From: an uncultured Chitinophagaceae bacterium
GTDB taxonomy: Bacteria > Bacteroidota > Bacteroidia > Chitinophagales > Chitinophagaceae
DNA: 64,000 nucleotides
Direction: 5' to 3'
Assembly: GCA_937873715.1 (NCBI GenBank)
Contig: CALMYJ010000031.1
Coordinates: 62,001-126,000, forward strand
In this document: piece after piece, positions 47,401-57,051 of the stretch
How the letters are laid out: every line of letters begins with the position of its first letter
Numbering within the stretch: position 1 is the stretch's first letter
Notes under the pieces: model-generated
What the model was told of the DNA's origin: nothing
The model's input: the letters and a program-made list of their open reading frames with translations, nothing else
Database searches by the model: none
Program-made: the position numbers and the translations under genes

Positions 47401-50400
47401 TTGATGTTTTTGATAAAAAGACCAGCAGTTTTCCCGGCAATGATTTTTATTATCTGCCAGTAAACAGTGGTAAAGCAGGTGAACGACTACAGTGGTATTC
47501 GGGTACAAGAGAGGATAGCATCTATTCCATTCTTCACGTGCAGTATTATTCCAATGCTTCAGGAAAGCTGAAACCTAAACATAGTTACACGTACGATTAT
47601 CATAAAAATGGTGTTATCAACTGGGCGTACATGATGCCCCGGGATGCTGTTGGAAAAATAAGTATATCGCATATTTACATTCACAGTAATCAGTTGCACA
47701 TAAAAAATGAAAGCCTATACAGTGCTGCATCAATTAGTGATGAAACCGAAATCATAGTAGAGCAATACAGGAAGAACTTATCACCTGGCACTAAGGAAAC
47801 ATTTACTGTACGTATTACAACGGGCAACGAAAAAACTGTAGCTGAATTGATGTCAGTGATGTATGATGCTTCATTAGATAAAATTGAGCCGCATAAATGG
47901 ACAATGCCTTACAACAATTATCAGTATGCCGTAAAATCTCATTGGCCATATAGTATAAATCAACTTACTAACACCGGTTATGGTACACAACCTTTATTGT
48001 ACCATTACAATTGGGATAAGGATTCAAAAATGCAACCCCTGTGGTGGTTAAATCCTTTAGATTATGCTTATAATATGTTAGGCAGCCGAGATACAAAAAT
48101 TGCCTATTCGAATGAAATGCTTGAAGGACGGCTTTCTGGTATAAGCATTGCTGCGGATGCGTTACAGGATGTGGTTGTAATAGGGTATGGTACTGCAGTT
48201 GCAAAAAGCATGACCGGCTCAGTTGTTACAATAAGGGGTGCTGCCTCAATATCAGGCAATAATGCACCATTAATTGTGCTGGATGGTGTATTGTTTGAGG
48301 GAGATATAAGTGCTGTGAAACCGGAACAGATAACTGATGCAGTTGTTTTAAAAGGCGCCGATGCTACAGGGCTATACGGAGCCCGGGCAAGTAATGGTGT
48401 TATCATTCTCAGTACCAGTGGTAAAGTGCGCCTGCCTGAACCCGAAAAACCCCATGTGGTAGTACGAAAAAATTTTGCTGAAACCGCATTTTTTCAGCCA
48501 CATATCTATGCCGATGCTAATGGTATTTTCAATATCATTTTTGATATTCCCGAAAGTGTAACTGAATGGAATTGGAAGTTGCTTGCTCATACCAAAAAGG
48601 CTGGCTTTGTGTATGCAGAAAGAAAAATTGTTACGCAACTGCCCTTAATGATACAACCAAACATGCCCAGGTTTTTGTACGAAGGCGATAGTATCAGTAT
48701 TCAGTCGAGGATAAGTAACCTTGATTCATTGCCGGTTTCAGGTGCATCTTTCTGTAAAGTGGAAGATATGGTTACGGGAGAAGATATTACCGCAAGCGTA
48801 ACACAAACAAATAAACAGGCTTTTACAGTTGCAGGGAATACAAATGCTTCAGTAATGCATAGTGTACATATTCCCGGTGGTTTGCTCCACCCGGTAAAAA
48901 TTAGGATTACTGCTGCTACAGGAAATTTTAGTGATGGCGAAGAATATATAGTGCCGGTATTGAGCAGGAAGATTTTGGCTTCGCAAACCATCCCTTTCCA
49001 TTTCTCGGGTAAGGCTGATAGTGTGATGGCTATGCCCCGTTTGCCTGCAGGCGCCATTCCGGTTGGTGCCGGTTTGTATATTGAACCAAAACCACAAAAA
49101 GCGCTGTTGGATGCATTACCCTACCTGGCATTTTATCCGTATAACTGTGCCGAGCAAACATTTAATAAAGTATTTGCCCATTGTGTTGCCGTGCAGCTTT
49201 TGCAGGTGGATACTATTGCTCAGCAATTGCTTACAGCAATAAATTTAAAAACAGAACAGCAACATCCAAAGGCTTTACCAGGTGAATTAGCCGAAAATGA
49301 AATGCCCTGGCTGCAGCTGGCAAATAAGGAATTCAAACAGCAACAGCAATTACAAAAAGTATTGGATACAACCGAAGGTAAACGTCTTGCAGAAAAGTAC
49401 ATCAAAGAGTTGGAGGGTTTGCAAAAAACTGATGGTGGTATGAGCTGGTTCCGTGGCGGAAGCAGTAGCATATATATATCGTACTACTTATTAGGCGGTT
49501 TTGGAAAAATGGGCCAAAATGGTTTGCTAAATAAGCTGCATAAAACATCGCAGGATGTTGTTGAAAAAATGATTAAGTCACTCATCGCTTATGCTGACAA
49601 TACATTTGCAAATCAGCAGGAAAATGCCTATTCGTTACAATACCTCTTATCAAGAAAATACTGGCTGAATCAGTATCCGTTAAACAGCCAATGCAGCAAA
49701 AAAGCTGATTCAGTATTGACTGTATGCTGGAGAGACGCCGACGGATACACACTTAACCGGCAGGCACAGTTAATCGTTGTAACACTTGAGCATAGTTCGT
49801 ATGAAAGTTTGTTGTATAAAAAAGCAATGGCTTTACTTGAATCAATAAGGCAGCTTGCTATTAACGATCAAAATGGTTTGCGTTGGAAGGATATGAGCAA
49901 TACAGATGATTTTAGCACTAATGATGAAGAAACAATGGCCTTATTGTTTGATGCCTTTTTAATTGCCGGAGATACACATTCAACTAATGCCGGGCTAATA
50001 AAATGGTTGTTGGGCCATAAGCAGCAACATAGTTGGCAAACTACAAAAGCAACTGCCGCAGTTATTGGTGTGCTACAGCAACAACAAGGTACAACAGTTA
50101 ACCGGCCTGCCAACATTTCTGCAGGCTTTACAGATAGCACACTCAGCGTAACAAATAATATTTTAAATGGCAATACAACAGCTTTTACATACCTCAAAGC
50201 TTTACCCGGTACAGTTGTACTTAAGGCAACAAAAGGAGAGCCTGCCCCAGGCGGAGTGCTCTGCTATTATTTTTCTGATAATCCTGCAGATGCCAGTGCT
50301 GTAGTAAAGATGAACAGGAAAATTTACCGCATTTCCAAAAGCGGCCAGCAGGAATTACTGGAAGATGGAGCACAGGTACAGGTTGCCGATAAGCTTAAAA

Positions 50401-50720
50401 CAATAATTACTATCGAAACAACCAGGCCGCTTCAGTATGTTTTTATCAATGAAAAACGTTCCGCTATGCAGGAGCCGGCAGATGGCTCAAGTGGGTATGA
50501 ATATACCGGTGGACTTGGATATTATAAGGCGGTAAGAGATGCAGGCTACCAGTTCTTTGCCGAAAAAATACCATCGGGTAGTTCATCAATTGAGTACGAA
50601 ACCATTGTTGCTAAGGAAGGCAGTTTTTGGACAGGTATTACTTCGTTGGAATGTATGTACCAGCCCATGTTAAAAGCATATACTCAGGGTATAAGGATTT
50701 ATGTTGTTAAAGCTCAGTGA
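44463..50720 (+). CDS. Alpha-2-macroglobulin-like protein with embedded SusC-type plug segment
   Basis: A 2,085-residue exported protein with a signal peptide (1-19). The MG2 module (about 585-700) shows LFTDRAIYRPGQTVYFKG, and the A2M module (about 1340-1400) shows VTEWNWKLLAHTKKAGFVYAE. The thioester-type motif NCAEQ has its Cys at residue 1562, followed by a helical thioester-domain-like region (about 1545-1850) and C-terminal beta domains. Alpha-2-macroglobulins trap proteases. Between MG-type domains at about 1230-1320 lies a TonB plug-like segment: DVVVIGYGTAVAKSMTGSV, APLIVLDGVLFEGD, and LKGADATGLYGARASNGVIIL. No barrel follows, so it is not a transporter. Confidence 0.9.
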   Translation: MKKFALLLAVILMHQFALSQTIQWDDLESRIDRKYNLTELTTQLEKIKQEAALNGNDIVVARCFFMQMKVEDVKNEDTLYFMNASFMDSIIAANKNPLMQAMMHLLKAKRIGGFRSRFLFRGNKNLFKLPRGVPDYRLLTGVQLDSVINSHFEIARQFSYGLTRVDANTILWLTKDPLLFLFKPVFTDIIYAEQLHYADAIKGYTFNPGASWLLMSPDSFITSKQLPPGLNTSFEHTYKLYSDWAAFNREASKKFYFIESLARKFFFQMQGNEMDSAGVYFENYLLQLRQSPYSAVKAHAVFQLCLLWKSRGEKYADFYKVQYANNYASSAIFDTTYRWYFKKAVELFDANNKVFDSFAYLRNSLLLQKAFIQEKKISFITQAYHLPGGSIEGRIFFKNTSAIHIRIIKRWAFDDIKLLTRADTLRLMQHAAYKDTIINLPLQSDFQIHAAKIVLPGMPAGNYAILFSDSFINNNTGGLRYCNVYITNIAGVNADKRLFILHRKTGMPLNGATVKFLLPKKNNHINGLKPLIQKVNASGYIDVHHEDVDDILAIYGNDTTLVTFNKPNNSLPYEVYDKEDDELIDYYADNMVMHLFTDRAIYRPGQTVYFKGILLTRNPKTGEMMLVNKKNLRFPLFKKLFNDEVKETLQLVKQKLEVFVEDPFGRTVDTVKVKLNEFGAISGMYKLKPNAPTGEWSFDIDFADMDGRNEGKFKVEEYKRPSFELVLEKPGTFLQLGDSFFIKAKTRSFAGMLLSGVAIDYTIHVRFDKAIQSLNINAINTAVQNFELADTTGITDINGELLIPVSSTLLNNFICKDERGRCMATYSIEAEATDATGESHEATLELRLSNQPVTIEYKLARIYERSALGKIAVNASNDFSGLIVKTLEAKIYRVQKSFKSSLSPAAEDYRWENHEWVYGVKKIESHSATDIQKELVYTTLLKSGTDKLTMPADLLPAGNYQLEISCTENGSLLGVKQSYFDVFDKKTSSFPGNDFYYLPVNSGKAGERLQWYSGTREDSIYSILHVQYYSNASGKLKPKHSYTYDYHKNGVINWAYMMPRDAVGKISISHIYIHSNQLHIKNESLYSAASISDETEIIVEQYRKNLSPGTKETFTVRITTGNEKTVAELMSVMYDASLDKIEPHKWTMPYNNYQYAVKSHWPYSINQLTNTGYGTQPLLYHYNWDKDSKMQPLWWLNPLDYAYNMLGSRDTKIAYSNEMLEGRLSGISIAADALQDVVVIGYGTAVAKSMTGSVVTIRGAASISGNNAPLIVLDGVLFEGDISAVKPEQITDAVVLKGADATGLYGARASNGVIILSTSGKVRLPEPEKPHVVVRKNFAETAFFQPHIYADANGIFNIIFDIPESVTEWNWKLLAHTKKAGFVYAERKIVTQLPLMIQPNMPRFLYEGDSISIQSRISNLDSLPVSGASFCKVEDMVTGEDITASVTQTNKQAFTVAGNTNASVMHSVHIPGGLLHPVKIRITAATGNFSDGEEYIVPVLSRKILASQTIPFHFSGKADSVMAMPRLPAGAIPVGAGLYIEPKPQKALLDALPYLAFYPYNCAEQTFNKVFAHCVAVQLLQVDTIAQQLLTAINLKTEQQHPKALPGELAENEMPWLQLANKEFKQQQQLQKVLDTTEGKRLAEKYIKELEGLQKTDGGMSWFRGGSSSIYISYYLLGGFGKMGQNGLLNKLHKTSQDVVEKMIKSLIAYADNTFANQQENAYSLQYLLSRKYWLNQYPLNSQCSKKADSVLTVCWRDADGYTLNRQAQLIVVTLEHSSYESLLYKKAMALLESIRQLAINDQNGLRWKDMSNTDDFSTNDEETMALLFDAFLIAGDTHSTNAGLIKWLLGHKQQHSWQTTKATAAVIGVLQQQQGTTVNRPANISAGFTDSTLSVTNNILNGNTTAFTYLKALPGTVVLKATKGEPAPGGVLCYYFSDNPADASAVVKMNRKIYRISKSGQQELLEDGAQVQVADKLKTIITIETTRPLQYVFINEKRSAMQEPADGSSGYEYTGGLGYYKAVRDAGYQFFAEKIPSGSSSIEYETIVAKEGSFWTGITSLECMYQPMLKAYTQGIRIYVVKAQ

Positions 50721-50738
50721 AGGCAGTAATAGGTATTA

Positions 50739-51755
50739 CTACTCCCCCTTATAATACGTTTCCAACTCTTCCATCATCAGTTTGCTGCCCACAAAAAATG
50801 GCGTACGTTCATGCACATGGGTGGGTTCTATTTCCAGTATGCGGCGTTTACCATCTGTGGCTTTGCCGCCGGCTACTTCCACAATAAAAGCAAAGGGGTT
50901 GCACTCGTACAGGAGGCGTAGTTTGCCACCAGGTTTGTCGGTGGTGCCGGGATACATAAATATACCGCCTTTAAGCAGGTTGCGGTGTACATCACTTACC
51001 ATGCTGCCGATATATCGTTGCGTATAGGGACCGCCGTTAGATTTTTCTTTGGCCTGGCATTCATGAATATAATCCCTTATCCCCGAAGCATACCGGAAAA
51101 AATTGCCGTGATTTACAGAGTAGATCTTACCAACAGGCGGGCATTTAATGTCTGGGTGGCTAAGGGTAAATTCGCCAATAGCAGGGTCGAGGGTGAAGCC
51201 GTTTACCCCACGCCTTGTAGCATATACCAGTATGGTAGAGGAGCCATAAATAACATAACCTGCTGCCACCTGCCGCACACCCGCTTGTAAAAAATCGGCT
51301 TCGGTAGCCGGTGTGCCTGGCGCTGTTACACGCCTGTACACGCTAAAAATAGTGCCGATAGACACGTTTACATCAATATTGGCGCTGCCATCCAGGGGGT
51401 CAAATAAGCATACATATTTACTATTGTTGCTGATTTCGTCATCAAATATTACCACATCATCCAGCTCTTCGCTGCCTATACCAGCACAACTGATGCCATG
51501 CCGCAGTACACCCATAAACTGTTCATTGGCATAAATGTCAAGTTTCTTTACTTCCTCTCCCTGTACATTTACCGATCCGGCATCACCCAATATATCTACC
51601 AGGCCTGCCTTATTCACTTCTACGTTTACCCTTTTGGCAGCAAGGCCAAGGTCGCGGAGCAGGTTAGAGAGTTCACCCGTAGCGTTAGGGAAGTTGCGCA
51701 TCTGCTGGATGGTAAATTCGTCGAGGGTTTGTACCCTGCGGTTAATCAGGCTCAT
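50739..51755 (-). CDS. fbp: Class I fructose-1,6-bisphosphatase
   Basis: Hydrolyses fructose-1,6-bisphosphate to fructose-6-phosphate in gluconeogenesis, supplying the substrate of GlmS. The 338-residue length is normal. The metal-binding motif FDPLDGSANIDVNVSIGT is intact, as are SMVSDVHRNLLKGGIFMYPG with KPGGKLRLLYECNPFAFIVE and the late GGKATDGKRRILEI. It is convergent with the alpha-2-macroglobulin gene (18-base gap) and divergent from the aspartate kinase gene. Confidence 0.97.
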   Translation of the reverse strand: MSLINRRVQTLDEFTIQQMRNFPNATGELSNLLRDLGLAAKRVNVEVNKAGLVDILGDAGSVNVQGEEVKKLDIYANEQFMGVLRHGISCAGIGSEELDDVVIFDDEISNNSKYVCLFDPLDGSANIDVNVSIGTIFSVYRRVTAPGTPATEADFLQAGVRQVAAGYVIYGSSTILVYATRRGVNGFTLDPAIGEFTLSHPDIKCPPVGKIYSVNHGNFFRYASGIRDYIHECQAKEKSNGGPYTQRYIGSMVSDVHRNLLKGGIFMYPGTTDKPGGKLRLLYECNPFAFIVEVAGGKATDGKRRILEIEPTHVHERTPFFVGSKLMMEELETYYKGE

Positions 51756-51904
51756 AAACAGAAAGATTTAATTGGCAAATAGCTGGTATTACAATGGCCG
51801 CCAAAAGTAAATAAATGCCCCAATATACTTGGACTAAATAACGCAATCGTGTACGTAAACAAATGTAGGCCTATTGGATATCCCCGGCAAAATGTTTTTT
51901 GCAA

Positions 51905-51937
51905 TTGTTTTATTCCATCCCTGCTGCTTTACATTTG
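51905..51937 (+). promoter_or_regulatory. Promoter of the aspartate kinase gene
   Basis: TTG (51905-51907) and TACATTTG (51930-51937) match the Bacteroidota -33 and TAnnTTTG -7 elements with a 22-base spacer. The start codon lies 31 bases after the -7 box, giving a leader of about 25 bases. This is the best complete promoter seen in the window. Confidence 0.6.
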
Positions 51938-51968
51938 TACGCTTAATAAAGATTTTACAGCACTTAAT

Positions 51969-53234
51969 ATGAAAGTATTCAAATTTGGCGGGGCCAGCAT
52001 CAGCAGCGTGGAGCGGATACAAAATGTGGCAAACATCATCCGGTTGTACGGCAACGAAAAGCTGTTTATTATCATTTCTGCAATGGGCAAAACCACGAAT
52101 GCCCTCGAAAATGTGGCAGAAGCATTTTTTGCCGGTAAAAAAGACGAAGCCCTGGCATTGTTTGCAGCTATAAAAGAACAACACCTGCAGGTGGCTGAAG
52201 TGCTTACCGGTAAAGCGCCTGCAGGGTTTACCGATATTTTTACCGAAGTGGAATGGCTGTTGCATGATGAGCCGGTAAGGGAATACGATTATTATTACGA
52301 CCAGGTGGTATGCGTGGGTGAACTGCTCAGTACGCTTATTGTAAGCGAATACCTGCAATATTGTGGTATTAAAAATCTTTGGCTGGATGTAAGGGATATT
52401 GTGCGTACAGATGATAATTTCCGGGATGCCGGTATAGACTGGAATTTTACACAACAAAAAGTGAATGAAATCGTCCGGCCTGCTTATGAAAAAACAGGTA
52501 TCATCATTGCACAGGGATTTATAGGCGCAACGGATGAAAATGAAAGCACCACCCTGGGTCGGGAAGGTAGTGATTACAGCGCTGCTATTTTTGCCAATAT
52601 GCTGGATGCCGAAAGCCAGTCGATATGGAAAGATGTGGAAGGTGTGATGAATGCCGACCCGAAATTATTTCCCGATGCCAGTTTTATCAGCGAATTAAGT
52701 TACGATGAGGTGATTGAAATGGCCTATTATGGCGCACAGGTAATACATCCCAAAACCATTAAGCCCCTGCAGAATAAAGGCATACCCCTGCATGTGCGCT
52801 GTTTTTTAAAGCCCGAATTAAAGGGCACCATCATTAGTGCAAAGCATGTAGCCGGCCTCCCACCCGTAATTGTGGTAAAAAGCAGGCAGGTACTGATGCA
52901 ACTCACTTCAAAAGACTATTCTTTTGTAGAAGATACTTTAATTGATAAATGGCACCAATGGCTGCACACCGCTAAAATACGCCCCAACCTTACACAAAAT
53001 GGCGCCATCAGCCTGCTATGCTGTGTAGATGATAACCCGGAAAAAATTGAAAAACTGGCACTTCAGGCCGCTGTATTGTTTGATGTGCAGCTTGAAAAAG
53101 ATTTAACCCTGCTCACCATCAGGCATTACAACGATGCCATTATACAAAAGCTTACAGAAGGACACAGCCAGTTACTGGTACAAAAAACCAAAGACACCAT
53201 ACAGGTACTTATGAGAGAGGGATGGGTGATTTAA
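51969..53234 (+). CDS. Aspartate kinase
   Basis: Phosphorylates aspartate in the first step to lysine, threonine, methionine and diaminopimelate. The frame is open from 51849, but the family start MKVFKFGGASISSVERI is at ATG 51969, which lies after a good promoter. KFGGAS (usual KFGGTS) is the ATP-binding start; FIIISAMGKTTNAL, GFIGATDENESTTLGREGSDYSAA and WKDVEGVMNADPKL follow. With 421 residues it is a stand-alone kinase with C-terminal ACT-like regulatory regions, not fused to homoserine dehydrogenase. Confidence 0.95.
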   Translation: MKVFKFGGASISSVERIQNVANIIRLYGNEKLFIIISAMGKTTNALENVAEAFFAGKKDEALALFAAIKEQHLQVAEVLTGKAPAGFTDIFTEVEWLLHDEPVREYDYYYDQVVCVGELLSTLIVSEYLQYCGIKNLWLDVRDIVRTDDNFRDAGIDWNFTQQKVNEIVRPAYEKTGIIIAQGFIGATDENESTTLGREGSDYSAAIFANMLDAESQSIWKDVEGVMNADPKLFPDASFISELSYDEVIEMAYYGAQVIHPKTIKPLQNKGIPLHVRCFLKPELKGTIISAKHVAGLPPVIVVKSRQVLMQLTSKDYSFVEDTLIDKWHQWLHTAKIRPNLTQNGAISLLCCVDDNPEKIEKLALQAAVLFDVQLEKDLTLLTIRHYNDAIIQKLTEGHSQLLVQKTKDTIQVLMREGWVI

Positions 53235-53253
53235 TACAGTGGGGATAACGGCG

Positions 53254-56200
53254 TTAATCCAGTTCGCTGTACCGGTAGGGTGGGCGGTAATGATCAAAAA
53301 AATACCTGCCGCTTTTATGGCTGCTTAGCAGCATTTTTTTCAGGTGTTCGGCAAATTGCCTGGCTTCCGGTTCATCAGGCTTTAATTTTTTTTCCGTCAT
53401 TTCAGCCAGTTCGTTGCCAGTGCCTGCTTTTGAGGTATCGGCAGGCTGCAGGCCGCTGATACCCATCTTCCAGCTATCTTCTTTTTTTACCCGGTATTTA
53501 AAAAAGTATACAAAACCATTTTTGCCCCGGTATACCGCCGGCTCTCTGGATACATACATGATAGAATCGATGTTGTTGTATTCTTTTTGTGTTACCAGTA
53601 TACTGCGGGCAAGCAGCAGTGCTGTACCATACATAGCCGGAAATTGCCCGGCCCGGTTTATTTTTTCGAGTGCTGAAAACAGGCGGCTTCTTGTATTGTC
53701 TTTTGCCGCCAGTGCTGCAATAATGCTGTCTGGTACAGGCCGTTGGTTTTTGAGCAGGGCGATGGCTGTATTTAATTGTACAGTTTCATCACGGGATTGC
53801 AGCAGTTTGTTGAAAAATACCGGCACAGTGCTGTCTTTATCAAAAAACGGTGCTAAAAGAATGCTGTATTCGTCAAGGGGTGAGCTGCTTTGGTAACGGT
53901 TAGTAAAAGCAAAATTACCTGTATAACTGTCATCGTTATCCCTGTTTTCGTCCTGCATTTTTTTTTCATCTTTCAGCAGTTGTTTTTTCAGCAACATTTT
54001 AGCATCCAGCAAAATTTTAGGCATCCAGTTTTCGTAAGTGCCAGCCCGGATGTAGCCGCTATCCACCAGTGTTGCCAGCAGCGATAGCACGGGCTCTTTA
54101 TAATCATCCAGGGTGGTAAGCTGCAGCAGGTCGGGGTAAAGTGTTGTTGCCAGCGCCAACGAATCTTCAAAAGCTGTAAAAAGTGTATGATATTCGTAAC
54201 TGTTATCAAACACCGGGGGGTCGGTTAATATAAGCTGCTTAAAGGCTGCCGCTGCTTCGTAGCTGCGGTGCTTTGCAAGGGCCAGCAACACTTCGTTTTG
54301 AAAAATAGCTGTATCGGCTGTTTGCCGGTATAGCTGCTGCAGTGCTGCGGCTACCCGGGGGCGGGTGCTATCAGTTATATAGCCCAACTCGGCAATCAGT
54401 GCAGCCTTTGTTTCAAAATAATCTTTATCACCGGGTTGTAGTATATTAAGGGCATGCAGTAAGCCCGGTATATCCTGCTCCCTGAAACGGATACCCGAAA
54501 TTGCTTTCCTGGCCCTGTCTTTTGTAAGGCTGTCGGTACTGGCAAAATGTGCAAAAAAACTATCGTTGCAGTTTATAAAAATATTCCTGCCCGGCTTCTC
54601 AAGGTAAGGGCTAAAACTATTGTAAATGCCGCTGATAAAATCGCTCTGCCGGCCAATTGTATCGCCGGTATGCACCAGGCTATACAGGTAATCATCTTTT
54701 AAAATAAGCAGGCGGTTAATTAACCTTGAGGAGCCGGTATCCCTCAGCACCAAATGACAGGCGGCAGTTGTGGTATCGGGCTGGTATATTTTTTTGCTGT
54801 ATAAAATAAGATCGTTTGCATTGTAATGACTGGCTATTTCTTTTTCCCAAAGTTTTATCGTGTCGGCAATAGAAAAATAAGCAGGGTATTGTTGTATGTT
54901 GATGTGTACGGCTTCACCTGTAGAATCGCTGAAAAAAAATGCCTGCCTGGGTAGTGGCCAGTATCTTTTATCGCTGGCTTCGTACGACTGTTCCAGTGCG
55001 GCACGGTATTGATTATCCAGTTCGGGCAGTGCCGGGCTTTGCACTTTAAAATGCATAAAGCTGTCGGTAAAGCTGGCATTAGTGCCATACCGGTAACCTG
55101 CAAAGCGGAAGGAGTTGAAGAACCGTTCGAAATTATTTTTCTCTTTTTTGCTACGGGCAGCCAGCACAAAATAATGTGGCCCCTTAATGATGAATTTTGC
55201 CTGTACAATACTGCTGTCTTTCAGCTTTTCGGTAACCTCAAGGCAGGGATAGCCTTCAATTGTACCGTATTGCCTGCTTAACTGCCGTTCAAAATAATCC
55301 GGGGAGCGGAAAGATTCTTCCATTAGGTTTAATTCAAAACTGTCTTCATCCAGGAAGCCGAATTGGTGCAAAGATTTTTTTATCACCGTATAGGCTTCGC
55401 CGTTAGCAGCATCAAGCGCCTGGTATTGCCAGCCGTTAATGCCATCTGCCGTATTGTTGAGATAAACAGCAGCAGGCTCCTGCGGAAAATGTATGCTAAA
55501 TCCGCCCTGTTGCGGGCTGTACTGCAATGGTTGTTTTGCAAATTCTTTCAGGCGTATGGAGCTAAAAAAACGGTTGCCTTCGGGGCCACTGATATAATTT
55601 TCTTTACCACTCATTTTAAACAGGATAACTTCAAACGGGAGTATAAACACCTGGTACCGCTGCAGGTCGCCCCGGCGGGTGCGGTTAATGATATCCAGGC
55701 CCCGGTATCCATTTTTAAACAAAGCTGTTTTTTTCAAAATTTTTCCGGGGATATTTTCATACAGCAGGCTGTCTGTTTTTTTAAGCACAGTAGCTTCAGG
55801 ATGCCCAATAAGTGCCCCATGCGTTTTTACCCTTGTAACCAGGTAATAGCAGCCATTCGCCATATCGGCGTACTGCAGGGTGTAAGGATTATCCACGTTG
55901 CCACCCAGGTTGTACAGGGGGCCCGGCATATCGGCTTTATACAGGCCATCGGGTGCCGTGTGGGTATTGAATTGTACAGGCACTTTTAACCGGTCAATTG
56001 CTTCTTTGGCAGCAGCATCCCGGTGCAGCATTTTTACCGGGCGCAGGTGGTAGCCTTTCTTGCGCAGCAGTTCAATTACACCTTTAGGGCCGGGCAGGTG
56101 GGCGGCACCCACACCGGTAAACAGGCTTTGTTTTTGCATAATGCTGTCCATACTGGCGGCCTGTATTTGGTTGCGCAGGTACATGAATTTTTCCCTGAAA

Positions 56201-56919
56201 GCCAGGGAAGGTTCTATCAAATCGTTGAGAGAGTCCAGCAGGTCCAGGTTGCCAAGCCGGTAAGCTTCCTGCATTTTTTCGGTAACCTGGTATACCGATT
56301 CATCGCCGAGGTCGGTATTCCTGCGCTTCTTTTCTTTAGCCATATCGGCATAGGCTTCCAGGATAATTTTTTCGGTTTGGTAATAATCCTCCACACCCGT
56401 AGTGCGTTTGCCTAATTTTTTGCCCGTTTGATAAATGTACAGGTCAAGGAAAGTGTCTTCTTCAAAATCTTCGGTGCCTTTATAGTTGCGGTACAGCAGC
56501 CCGTTGATAATACCCGGCTCGGTGCTGAGTGCTGCTTTCAGTTGTGGTTCGTAAGCAGTCCACCTGAAACTGTTTTCATTCAGGTAATTAGAGGGGCTAA
56601 TTTGGGTAAAGTTGTTGAAATTAAGTTTAAGCTTATCCAGCCTGTCCATCTGTTGCTGCCAAAGCTGCGGCTCCAGTTCAAGGGCAACGGCATCCACCCT
56701 GCGGATAGCGGTAAAAAAGCTGTCGCTGAGATGAAAAGCCATTTTACTGCTTACATGCATAGTGCCAAAAAGATAGGAGGGCTGCTTCATGCCATTGCCG
56801 GTAATTTCCCAAAGCAGCCCGGAGTATTTACCTTTTTTGGGTGCCTGTGCCCAAATGCTGCCGGGCAGCAGTGCTATTGCGGCAATCCTTAATACCATAA
56901 ATATCCTGGCGTATATCAT
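53254..56919 (-). CDS. Very large TraB/GumN-family exported protein
   Basis: A 1,221-residue protein with a signal peptide (about 1-25, GSIWAQ). The TraB/GumN domain covers about 33-300: LLWEITGNG, SYLFGTMHVSSK with the conserved GTMH (52-55), VALELEP and the late TGVGAAHLPGPKGVIELL. Family members are normally about 300 residues. The remaining 900 or so residues are of unknown type: two or more beta-rich modules (QYSPQQGGFSIHFPQEP) and a helical HEAT-like tail (PRVAAALQQLYRQTADTA). It is convergent with the aspartate kinase gene (19-base gap). A start at Met8 is possible. Confidence 0.85.
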   Translation of the reverse strand: MIYARIFMVLRIAAIALLPGSIWAQAPKKGKYSGLLWEITGNGMKQPSYLFGTMHVSSKMAFHLSDSFFTAIRRVDAVALELEPQLWQQQMDRLDKLKLNFNNFTQISPSNYLNENSFRWTAYEPQLKAALSTEPGIINGLLYRNYKGTEDFEEDTFLDLYIYQTGKKLGKRTTGVEDYYQTEKIILEAYADMAKEKKRRNTDLGDESVYQVTEKMQEAYRLGNLDLLDSLNDLIEPSLAFREKFMYLRNQIQAASMDSIMQKQSLFTGVGAAHLPGPKGVIELLRKKGYHLRPVKMLHRDAAAKEAIDRLKVPVQFNTHTAPDGLYKADMPGPLYNLGGNVDNPYTLQYADMANGCYYLVTRVKTHGALIGHPEATVLKKTDSLLYENIPGKILKKTALFKNGYRGLDIINRTRRGDLQRYQVFILPFEVILFKMSGKENYISGPEGNRFFSSIRLKEFAKQPLQYSPQQGGFSIHFPQEPAAVYLNNTADGINGWQYQALDAANGEAYTVIKKSLHQFGFLDEDSFELNLMEESFRSPDYFERQLSRQYGTIEGYPCLEVTEKLKDSSIVQAKFIIKGPHYFVLAARSKKEKNNFERFFNSFRFAGYRYGTNASFTDSFMHFKVQSPALPELDNQYRAALEQSYEASDKRYWPLPRQAFFFSDSTGEAVHINIQQYPAYFSIADTIKLWEKEIASHYNANDLILYSKKIYQPDTTTAACHLVLRDTGSSRLINRLLILKDDYLYSLVHTGDTIGRQSDFISGIYNSFSPYLEKPGRNIFINCNDSFFAHFASTDSLTKDRARKAISGIRFREQDIPGLLHALNILQPGDKDYFETKAALIAELGYITDSTRPRVAAALQQLYRQTADTAIFQNEVLLALAKHRSYEAAAAFKQLILTDPPVFDNSYEYHTLFTAFEDSLALATTLYPDLLQLTTLDDYKEPVLSLLATLVDSGYIRAGTYENWMPKILLDAKMLLKKQLLKDEKKMQDENRDNDDSYTGNFAFTNRYQSSSPLDEYSILLAPFFDKDSTVPVFFNKLLQSRDETVQLNTAIALLKNQRPVPDSIIAALAAKDNTRSRLFSALEKINRAGQFPAMYGTALLLARSILVTQKEYNNIDSIMYVSREPAVYRGKNGFVYFFKYRVKKEDSWKMGISGLQPADTSKAGTGNELAEMTEKKLKPDEPEARQFAEHLKKMLLSSHKSGRYFFDHYRPPYRYSELD

Positions 56920-57051
56920 GCAGTGCGGCTTGCGGTTTTATTAAAGTTGCAGATAAGCAGGCAAACCACAAAATACCAGCCTCATTTTAACTGTTGTACC
57001 GGGGATATGTGGCCATTAATTTTTTAAAGCACAAAATTTGCCGGAATCCCC

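Noticed and set aside
50726..50741. Small palindrome AGTAAT/ATTACT between the alpha-2-macroglobulin and fbp genes
   Set aside because: A 6-bp AT-rich stem without a T run is too weak to call a terminator.
51849..51968. N-terminal extension of 40 residues on aspartate kinase
   Set aside because: The promoter found at 51905-51937 lies inside it, and the family start is at 51969.
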